Assembly: GCA_937900165.1 (NCBI GenBank)
Contig: CALCCX010000374.1
Span: forward strand, 1-15,803
Direction: 5' to 3'
DNA length: 15,803 bases
DNA from: an uncultured Acidimicrobiia bacterium
GTDB taxonomy: Bacteria; Actinomycetota; Acidimicrobiia; Spongiisociales; Spongiisociaceae
The notes beneath the pieces are model-generated. The model made no database searches and had not been told where the DNA came from. It worked only from the letters and a program-made list of their open reading frames with translations. A program made the position numbers and the translations under genes. Of this stretch, positions 7,311 through 13,360 are shown piece after piece (the stretch's first letter is position 1; each line of letters starts with the position of its first letter).

Positions 7311-7444
7311 AGATGCCGGCGGCGCCCGGGTCCCTGTCCTCCGCCTCGCCGTTGAAACGCGCAACTCGTTAGCCGCTCACCCCTGCATGATTCATCCCTC
7401 CGCCACTGCTACGAAGTAGCAACACCGAGGGCCAAGATGCCGGC
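7311..7444. repeat. 10-base direct repeat spanning the def-priA gap
   Basis: AGATGCCGGC occurs at 7311-7320 and again in the same orientation at 7435-7444, with the second copy directly abutting the priA stop. The 114 bases between are non-coding and contain a small perfect hairpin, TGCTAC-GAA-GTAGCA, at 7407-7421. I see no matching inverted repeats just inside the copies. It may be a small duplication, the scar of an insertion, or chance. Confidence 0.4.
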
Positions 7445-9238
7445 TCAGAGATCCCGAGGATCAACATCTAGCCTGACCCTGCTCCCCCCATCACGGATAC
7501 GCCCGACGACTGCTCTCAGCTTGTCCTTGGTATTGCCCAGGTCTTCGCCTTGAACCAGCCACCTGGCCCTGTCTCCGACCACTGCCGGCCCGAAAACGGT
7601 TGCTCCCTCGAGAGCCCCTGCGATCAAGCCGTGATCGACCTCCCCTGACACCTCGAGCACCATCACATCCCCGATCGGGGGCAGCGCCAGAGTCCTGCGG
7701 ACCTCAATCTCTTCACCAAGGTACTCGAGCGGATCGCCACGTCTGAGGGCCTCGAATACCCGATGGCCGGGCTCGGCCGTCTGGACGATCAGACGGCGCC
7801 CCCTGCCCGGGACGACCAAACCTGCGACTCGCGCAAGCAGGGCGAGCGCGTCTTCGCCCGCCCGATAGTTTGTTCCGTGGGTCAAGCCATCTGCATCTAC
7901 TGCCAGCGCCAGACCGACCTCTTCCACTCCCACCAGGTCCCGTTCTGTACCAACCAGTACCTGCGCACCGCTCTGCGCGTCCCCAACTGCTTGCCCGACC
8001 ACTCTGCGTAACTCCTCGAGGACCCTTCCAACCGCTGCTCCCAGGGGTTCAAACCTTCTACCGCCACAAGCCGGACACGGTCCGAGGTCCGCCCCACATC
8101 TCCGGCAACTCGTGCCTGGATCTGGGCGGGCTCCACACTCGGCGCAGGCCCGCAGTTTCCGGCACGACACACACCGGCTGGCCGGCGCGTATCCGTGGCG
8201 ATGAGTGAAGACAAACACCGCCAGACCGGCGCGCACGGCTCCGGCCACCGCCCGTTTGGCTCGCTGGGTGACCACACCCGCGCCGGGCGGTTCGTCCGTC
8301 CGGTCGATCACCTCGACCAGCGCCCATAGCCGCCCTGATGCCGGCAACATGGTGACCCCGGCGGCCAGGACCTCGGTCGTCGGGACTCTTCCAACATGCG
8401 CGAGATTGAAGCGCTCAACCCTCGACCTTGCTTGCAAAACCCGGGGGGCAGACACGACAGGCGTCTGACGGTCCTTCATGCCTCGCCTACCGCCGTCAAC
8501 TACCACGGCTATCCCCAAGGACGCGATTGGCCACCATGCGCATCGGGGGGTTCCAACCAGAACCAGGCCACCAGGGTGCGTAGCCAGCCGGGACCACGCA
8601 GTCGTGAGAGTCGCGTCCGAGCCTCCCCCTGCCACGATGACCCTGCGGCCGAGATCTCTGCTCAGCTCTTCGGCGAGGCGCTCGACCTCATGAGCCGTTG
8701 GAGCGATCACGAGAGCCGATCGTTCCGCCAGCAGGGCCTCTGTCACCAACCCACGGATGGCTTCCCCCCATTGTTGACCCACCAGGATCTGGGCCGCGGG
8801 CACCTTGGTCCCGGAGGCGGCAGCCGCCGAGACATCTGGAGCGGGACTTGTGGTCCGAGGAATGGATGGAAGGGCTAAAGGCGCAACCCGGCGAGGCAGG
8901 TTGGGGGGGCCGGGTTTGGCCAGCAACACTGAAAGGGGAGCCACGTAGTGCCTGGCCGCCCATCGCAAGGTCGACAGAAGCTCCGGGGAAAAAATTGGGC
9001 CGGACCCTGACACGGCCAATACGTCTTTGAGTCCAGAAGCCGAGCCCGGCGAGAGACCCACGACATAACCTCGGAGCCTGCGTCCAGACAACGGGACGCG
9101 TACAACCGAGCCAACCGCGACTTGATCGACCAGCGATTCCGGGACCCAGTAGCCGAACCCGTCATCAACCGAGAAACTCGGGAGGTCCGGGACCACCCTG
9201 GCGACCAGGCCAGACTCCCGATCGGGCGAATCAGCCAC
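7445..9238 (-). CDS. priA: PriA: actinobacterial-type replication restart protein without helicase motifs
   Basis: A 597-residue PriA homologue, which in well-studied bacteria recognises stalled forks and reloads the replication machinery. The N-terminal DNA-binding domain (about 10-105) has FGYWVPESL. The region where a Walker A motif should stand reads ILVGQQWGEA (151-160), with no GKT, and the DEAH position reads VVDGGRRGMKDRQ (247-258). ATPase and helicase activity are therefore unlikely. Eight zinc-type cysteines in four CxxC pairs are kept at 356/359, 365/368, 378/381 and 388/391. Actinobacterial PriA proteins are known to lack helicase motifs, so this is expected for the lineage. The GTG at 9238 overlaps the coaBC stop by 8 bases. 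An upstream start at 9316 would run far into coaBC and was rejected. Confidence 0.92.
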   Translation of the reverse strand: MADSPDRESGLVARVVPDLPSFSVDDGFGYWVPESLVDQVAVGSVVRVPLSGRRLRGYVVGLSPGSASGLKDVLAVSGSGPIFSPELLSTLRWAARHYVAPLSVLLAKPGPPNLPRRVAPLALPSIPRTTSPAPDVSAAAASGTKVPAAQILVGQQWGEAIRGLVTEALLAERSALVIAPTAHEVERLAEELSRDLGRRVIVAGGGSDATLTTAWSRLATHPGGLVLVGTPRCAWWPIASLGIAVVVDGGRRGMKDRQTPVVSAPRVLQARSRVERFNLAHVGRVPTTEVLAAGVTMLPASGRLWALVEVIDRTDEPPGAGVVTQRAKRAVAGAVRAGLAVFVFTHRHGYAPASRCVSCRKLRACAECGARPDPGTSCRRCGADLGPCPACGGRRFEPLGAAVGRVLEELRRVVGQAVGDAQSGAQVLVGTERDLVGVEEVGLALAVDADGLTHGTNYRAGEDALALLARVAGLVVPGRGRRLIVQTAEPGHRVFEALRRGDPLEYLGEEIEVRRTLALPPIGDVMVLEVSGEVDHGLIAGALEGATVFGPAVVGDRARWLVQGEDLGNTKDKLRAVVGRIRDGGSRVRLDVDPRDL

Positions 9239-10409
9239 CCAAGAGCGCTTCGACCCGGTCCATGAGATGAGATGCGACTTCGGCTTTTGACAACTGAGGA
9301 AGAGGCTCTGCCACACCCTCAGGGGTGATGAAAGTCACGCGGTTGGTATCTGTGCCAAAGCCGGAGCCCTCTTCACTCACATCATTCGCAACCAACAGAT
9401 CCACTCCATATGTGGCAGCCTTGTGAAAGGCCCGCTCAATCGATCCGGTCTCTGCAGCAAAGCCGATCACCTTCACTGACTTGCCAACCCGCTCAACCAT
9501 GCCATGGAGCACATTTGGTGTTTCCTCGAGAACAATTTCCGGCGGCCCGTCCATCCTCGCCAGTTTGGTCCCAGCAGGGTCAGCGGGGCGAAAATCAGCA
9601 ACCGCCGCCGCCAAAATGGCCACGTCGGTCAACCGCGCCATCTCCCAGGTTGCGTGAGCCATTTCCTCGGCACTCTCGACGGCGACCGCCTTCACTCCGT
9701 GGGGTATTGGCAAGGTCGCCGATGTCACGAGGACGACATCCGCTCCTCTGCCTTGCGCTTCGGTAGCTATCGCGTAGCCCATCTTTCCAGACGAGCGATT
9801 GCCGATGTATCGAACAGGGTCGATTGCTTCCCTGGTGCCGCCAGCGGTAACCAACACGCGTACTCCGGCCAGAGTCTCGGGGAACAGGTCAGCAACCGCC
9901 TCGACGATCTGTTCTGGTTCGACCATCCGCCCGGTACCAGAGTCTCCACCTGCCAAGGGTCCACTGACCGGACCGATGATGACTCGGCCGTCGTTTTTCA
10001 GAATGTCAATGTTGCGCTTTGTAGAGGGCTGCTCCCACATTTCCGTATGCATCGCGGGCGCCAAGATCACCGGTCGGTCGGTAGCCAGGACGGTCGCCGA
10101 AAGAGCGTCGCCACTCTGGCCATTCGCGACCTTGGAGATGATGCTGGCAGTTGCAGGAGCAACCACGATTGCGTCACACCATCTGGCCAACTCGGTGTGA
10201 GGACTGGCGAACTCAGCATCGAACAGATCGGTGATCACCGGCCGTCCGGTAATGGCCCTGAAGGTTTGTTCGCCGATGAATTTCGTGGCACCTGCGGTCA
10301 TCACGACGCTGACCTCCGCGCCGGCCTCGATCAGTCGCCTAGCGAGGTAGGCGGCCTTGTACGCTGCCACACCACCAGCGACCCCGAGCAGGATTTTGCG
10401 ATCTCTCAT
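9231..10409 (-). CDS. coaBC: CoaBC: phosphopantothenoylcysteine synthetase/decarboxylase
   Basis: Two consecutive steps of coenzyme A synthesis in one 392-residue protein. The N-terminal CoaC domain (about 1-180) is an FMN-dependent decarboxylase with GVAGGVAAYK (9-18) and the active-site His at 71 in SPHTELARW. The C-terminal CoaB domain (about 183-390) joins cysteine to phosphopantothenate using CTP, with TAGGTREAIDPVR, IGNRSSGKMG (N204), AAAVADFRP, K282 and VIGFAAET. Two CoaC positions differ from E. coli: the PxMNxxMW motif reads PAMHTEMW (H121), and the flap Cys position reads Gly in GPLAGGDSGTGRM. The ATG at 10409 has a ribosome site, AGAGG, 8 bases upstream. A 51-residue basic upstream extension is not family-like. 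Also called dfp. Confidence 0.96.
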   Translation of the reverse strand: MRDRKILLGVAGGVAAYKAAYLARRLIEAGAEVSVVMTAGATKFIGEQTFRAITGRPVITDLFDAEFASPHTELARWCDAIVVAPATASIISKVANGQSGDALSATVLATDRPVILAPAMHTEMWEQPSTKRNIDILKNDGRVIIGPVSGPLAGGDSGTGRMVEPEQIVEAVADLFPETLAGVRVLVTAGGTREAIDPVRYIGNRSSGKMGYAIATEAQGRGADVVLVTSATLPIPHGVKAVAVESAEEMAHATWEMARLTDVAILAAAVADFRPADPAGTKLARMDGPPEIVLEETPNVLHGMVERVGKSVKVIGFAAETGSIERAFHKAATYGVDLLVANDVSEEGSGFGTDTNRVTFITPEGVAEPLPQLSKAEVASHLMDRVEALLGG

Positions 10410-10417
10410 AGCTGATA

Positions 10418-10422
10418 CCTCT
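10418..10422 (-). promoter_or_regulatory. Ribosome binding site of coaBC
   Basis: AGAGG on the minus strand, 8 bases before the ATG at 10409. It supports that start over in-frame codons further upstream. Confidence 0.6.
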
Positions 10423-10488
10423 GCCGAGAACTGTCGGTTCGGTTGAAGCCACCCGAGAGGACAGCCAGGAGGGCAGGTCTGCCGACGA

Positions 10489-10743
10489 TTACTCGGCCTG
10501 GGCCTCGACCTCGGCTTCAGCCTCGACTTCGACCACGACTTTGTCGTCGGCGATCTCCTCAAAAGCGATGGTCAGTGGCTTGCGCGAAAGTGAGTGGACC
10601 TGCGGGGGCACGTAGTGGCCGATACCTTCGCCAAGCTGATTGAAATAGGCGTTGATTTGGCGTGCCCGGCGCGCGGACACAACTACCAGGTTGAATCGTC
10701 CGCCTGCCTTACGCAGGATGGTATCGATGGGTGGCTCGTTCAT
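10489..10743 (-). CDS. rpoZ: RpoZ: RNA polymerase omega subunit
   Basis: Small subunit that binds the C-terminus of beta-prime and helps RNA polymerase assemble. From the ATG at 10743 the protein has 84 residues. The conserved core is present: PPIDTILRKAGGRFNLVVVSARRARQINAYFNQL, followed by YVPPQV and the helix KPLTIAFEEIADDK. The C-terminus is an unusual alternating acidic tail, VVVEVEAEAEVEAQAE. The start is 7 bases after the gmk stop. Upstream codons as far as 10800 would overlap gmk and add residues foreign to omega. The gmk-rpoZ pairing is widespread in bacteria. A 79-base gap separates the stop from coaBC. Confidence 0.94.
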   Translation of the reverse strand: MNEPPIDTILRKAGGRFNLVVVSARRARQINAYFNQLGEGIGHYVPPQVHSLSRKPLTIAFEEIADDKVVVEVEAEAEVEAQAE

Positions 10744-10750
10744 GAAAGTC

Positions 10751-11362
10751 TCATTTTGGTCGGGAGCCATGCAGTATACCCAGGATCTCGCCGACCACAC
10801 GTTCTAGATCGTCGTTGATGACCCGGTGATCGAAGCGCTGCCGCCCGATCTCCATTTCGCCTCTGGCAATTTCCATCCGCCGTTCGATGGTCTCTTCGGA
10901 CATGTGCCCTCGGGTTCGCAGGCGGCGAACCAATTCTTCGATGGACGGAGGGTTGATGAAGATTGTGACAGCATCCTCGTAGGCATCGATGATTTGAATT
11001 GCCCCTTGGACCTCGATCTCCAGGAGAACGTCGCTTCCGGCCGCGATCTGGTCGAGCACAGGTCTGCGAGGCGTTCCATACAGGTTTTGGTTGTATTTGG
11101 CCCATTCGAGAAGTTCGTCTGCCTCGATCATCTCGCCGAACTCCTCATCGGACACGAATCGATAGTGCTCGCCATCCTCTTCGCCGGGACGAGGCTGGCG
11201 CGTGGTAACCGAGATCGAAAAGTAGAACGTTCCCTGCTCCTCGAGAGCGTCCGTCACAGTCGATTTTCCGACGCCGGAGGGACCTGAAACGACGATCAGA
11301 CGCCCAATGGGGGGCGGACGCTCAGGAGAATTCGGCCAGCAATGCGTCTCGTTGTCGGTCAC
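10751..11362 (-). CDS. gmk: Gmk: guanylate kinase
   Basis: ATP-dependent phosphorylation of GMP to GDP. The 203-residue protein has the P-loop GPSGVGKST at 27-35, the GMP-binding stretch SISVTTRQPRPGEEDGEHY (about 50-67), the YGT motif near 95, and a lid region rich in Arg (RRLRTRGHMSEETIERRM). The start is awkward. The only ordinary in-frame start before the P-loop is a GTG at 11362, which overlaps the end of mihF by 41 bases and gives a 20-residue Pro-rich leader. An AAGGA lies 12 bases before it. An ATT at 11308 would give a compact protein but would be a rare start codon. Confidence 0.93.
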   Translation of the reverse strand: MTDNETHCWPNSPERPPPIGRLIVVSGPSGVGKSTVTDALEEQGTFYFSISVTTRQPRPGEEDGEHYRFVSDEEFGEMIEADELLEWAKYNQNLYGTPRRPVLDQIAAGSDVLLEIEVQGAIQIIDAYEDAVTIFINPPSIEELVRRLRTRGHMSEETIERRMEIARGEMEIGRQRFDHRVINDDLERVVGEILGILHGSRPK

Positions 11363-11633
11363 CGAGACCGCGAATCCTTCGATTGTCGGCTATGCCGAAT
11401 GTCTCCATCATCCGTTTGGCCTTCACCTTGCCGGTTCCCGGCATGGCGGCGAGCAACGAATTCACCTTCATCCCAGCCACCACCGGATCCTCCGCGGCCT
11501 TGTCCAGCAGTTGAGTGAAACTCAACGATCCTGCTTTCAGCAATGTTTTCAACTCGGCCCTCAGGCGACGGGCCTCAGCAGCCTTCACGAGCGCAGCGGC
11601 ACGTTGTTCAGGCGACAGTTCTGGCGGTGCCAT
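11322..11633 (-). CDS. mihF: MihF: actinobacterial integration host factor
   Basis: A 103-residue, basic, helical DNA-binding protein of the mycobacterial IHF (mIHF) family, a nucleoid-associated protein found in actinobacteria and unrelated in sequence to enterobacterial IHF. Features are the long N-terminal helix rich in Ala, Glu and Arg (about 8-34), SFTQLLDKAAEDPVVAGMKV (39-57), and the DNA-contacting block LAAMPGTGKVKAKRMM (61-76), which resembles ribosomal protein S13-type helix-two-turn-helix. The ATG at 11633 has AAAGGA 6 bases upstream; the GTG just before it is too close to that site. Its position before gmk is the conserved actinobacterial one. This gene is one of the best lineage markers in the window. 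Confidence 0.95.
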   Translation of the reverse strand: MAPPELSPEQRAAALVKAAEARRLRAELKTLLKAGSLSFTQLLDKAAEDPVVAGMKVNSLLAAMPGTGKVKAKRMMETFGIADNRRIRGLGDRQRDALLAEFS

Positions 11634-11639
11634 CACAAA

Positions 11640-11645
11640 TCCTTT
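11640..11645 (-). promoter_or_regulatory. Ribosome binding site of mihF
   Basis: AAAGGA on the minus strand, 6 bases before the ATG at 11633. It favours that codon over the GTG at 11636. It lies in the 84-base gap after pyrF. Confidence 0.65.
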
Positions 11646-11717
11646 CCTGGCTCATTGCCGCATGGAGACTACCAACCCGCCACCCGGAATCCGTGGACCC
11701 TTTCGGCATCATTGCTC

Positions 11718-12452
11718 TTACGAACCAGCCGGGAGCGCGGCCCGCCACTCCTGATTGATCTGCATCGCGGCCTCGATCGGATCGGCTGCTGTCGTGATGG
11801 CTCGCCCCACGACGATGGCGCTCGCGCCTTTGGCGCGTGCTTCACCCGGAGTCGCAACACGCGCCTGATCGTGATGATCGGCTCCTCTGGGACGGATCCC
11901 AGGCGTGATTGTGACGAGGTCTGGAGCCACTCCTGAGACCACCCCAAGCTCCCTCACCGATGAAATCACCCCCTCACAGTCGGTCTCAGATGCAAGCCTG
12001 GTCCGCTTGGCAGTCAACTTTCCCGGACTCAGGGTGACTCCCGTCTGAGCCAACCCTGACTCATCCAGACTGGTCAGCACCGTGATGGCCAGAATTCCCG
12101 CCCGGCGACCGCCCGCCCCCTCGGCCAATCCTTTGACTGCTCCAGACAGCATGGCTGAACCTCCAGCAGCGTGGGCAGTCACCCATCTTGCGCCCCAACG
12201 CCCTAGCCAACGGGCAGCTTCTTGAACCGTGTTCGGTATGTCGTGCAGCTTGGCATCTACGAATACGGGGAGATCGAGTTCGCTGAGCGCCCCTATCACC
12301 CCGGGGCCAGGCCCCATCAACAGCTCCAGCCCGACCTTGTACCCGCCAACCACCTCTGCAGAATCGTTCGCGAGGCGCACAGCCTGTTCAGCAGTCGGAA
12401 CGTCAAGAGCGAGGATGATCGGACTGCGCATCCGCTCGTCGGGAAAGTTCAC
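11718..12452 (-). CDS. pyrF: PyrF: orotidine 5'-phosphate decarboxylase
   Basis: Final step of UMP synthesis: decarboxylation of OMP. The TIM-barrel protein has about 244 residues. It shows LALDVPT near the N-terminus, a barrel Lys (about 39) in GGYKVGLEL, the catalytic Asp-Lys-Asp array VDAKLHDIPNT (D66, K68, D71), TITPGIRP, and the phosphate-binding VVGRAI near the end. Three starts are possible. The GTG at 12452 makes a GTGA overlap with the pyrD stop and is preferred because neighbouring genes use the same arrangement. A GTG at 12455 differs by one residue. An ATG at 12431 gives MRSPIILALD, which resembles many relatives. I infer cotranscription with carB and pyrD. Confidence 0.95.
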   Translation of the reverse strand: MNFPDERMRSPIILALDVPTAEQAVRLANDSAEVVGGYKVGLELLMGPGPGVIGALSELDLPVFVDAKLHDIPNTVQEAARWLGRWGARWVTAHAAGGSAMLSGAVKGLAEGAGGRRAGILAITVLTSLDESGLAQTGVTLSPGKLTAKRTRLASETDCEGVISSVRELGVVSGVAPDLVTITPGIRPRGADHHDQARVATPGEARAKGASAIVVGRAITTAADPIEAAMQINQEWRAALPAGS

Positions 12453-13360
12453 CACTCCCGCACCGTTCCGACCAGCTCACGAACAGAGCCGGTTTGGTGT
12501 TTGCGACACCACCGAACGATTTCGGCCAGGAGGCGCTTGCCGACCTTGGGTTCTGCAAAGTGCGCAGTGCCGACGGCTACCGCGTTCGCACCTGCCATTA
12601 AATACTCGATCGCGTCTTCGCCGCTGACCACACCCCCACACCCGATGATTGGAAGGTCAGGATGTGCCCTGCGTACCTCCACGACGCAACGCATGACAAT
12701 CGGCTTGAGGGGCGGGCCCGAGTATCCGCCGACGTACCCCGAGATCTTGGGACGTCTGGTCTCGATATCAATCGCCGCGCCTCTGGCGGTGTTGGCCACG
12801 ACCACCCAATCGGCGCCTGCCTCTGCCACTGCACCCGCAACTGCCGCTATGTCAGATGCGTCCGGGGCCAGCTTGGCCCCAATCGGAATCGATATTGCAC
12901 CCCGAACGGCGGAAACAACGGCTGCAGCAGCTGAAGGGTCGAATGCGATGAGCCCGTGGCCATGCAAGTTCGGACAAGACAGGTTGATCTCGACAGCTTC
13001 GACTCCGGCCGCCTCCAGACCTTTGGACACGATGGCGAATTCTTCTACCTCGGTACCGACACACGAACCCCAGACAGGAACGCCTGCCGAGGCGATTTGC
13101 GGCCCGACTTCGGCGGCCCAGGCGTCGATGCCAGGGTTCTGAATACCGATCCCGTTGATCATGCCAACGCCGGCAGGAGCGATCCGGGGAGCAGGCCGCC
13201 CGGTCCAGGATGTACCCGCCACCGATTTCGCGACCATCGCCCCGTAGGCGGCCGGAGTCGAGATCCCGACAAAATCGACCACAGAACCGACAGTGCCGGC
13301 TGCTCCGATAATAGGGCTGCGCAGGGTCACCGGCCCAAGCTCCACAATCGTGGAGGTCAC
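12449..13360 (-). CDS. pyrD: PyrD: dihydroorotate dehydrogenase, class 1B type
   Basis: FMN enzyme oxidising dihydroorotate to orotate. The protein has 303 residues and no membrane-targeting N-terminus, which points to the soluble class 1. It shows GAAGT near residue 20, MINGIGIQNPG (67-77), the catalytic Cys (about 129) in INLSCPNLHG, and FMN-phosphate loops GCGGVVSGEDA and AVAVGTA. The MxNxIGxQNPG block resembles class 1B, which normally works with the iron-sulfur flavoprotein PyrK and NAD+. No pyrK lies next to it here. The GTG at 13360 forms a GTGA overlap with the carB stop; a TTG at 13369 is less likely. Confidence 0.93.
   Translation of the reverse strand: MTSTIVELGPVTLRSPIIGAAGTVGSVVDFVGISTPAAYGAMVAKSVAGTSWTGRPAPRIAPAGVGMINGIGIQNPGIDAWAAEVGPQIASAGVPVWGSCVGTEVEEFAIVSKGLEAAGVEAVEINLSCPNLHGHGLIAFDPSAAAAVVSAVRGAISIPIGAKLAPDASDIAAVAGAVAEAGADWVVVANTARGAAIDIETRRPKISGYVGGYSGPPLKPIVMRCVVEVRRAHPDLPIIGCGGVVSGEDAIEYLMAGANAVAVGTAHFAEPKVGKRLLAEIVRWCRKHQTGSVRELVGTVREW

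Noticed and set aside
7407..7421. Perfect hairpin after priA as an intrinsic terminator
   Set aside because: The stem is only 6 pairs and no T-rich tract follows on the minus strand.
9504..10415. Long plus-strand reading frame (303 codons) opposite coaBC
   Set aside because: It lies antisense to a clearly conserved gene, its translation has no recognisable domain, and GC-rich coding DNA commonly leaves such open frames.
12222..13142. Plus-strand reading frame (306 codons) opposite pyrD and pyrF
   Set aside because: It is low-complexity Ala/Thr/Ser/Pro sequence, typical of a shadow frame, and crosses two real genes.
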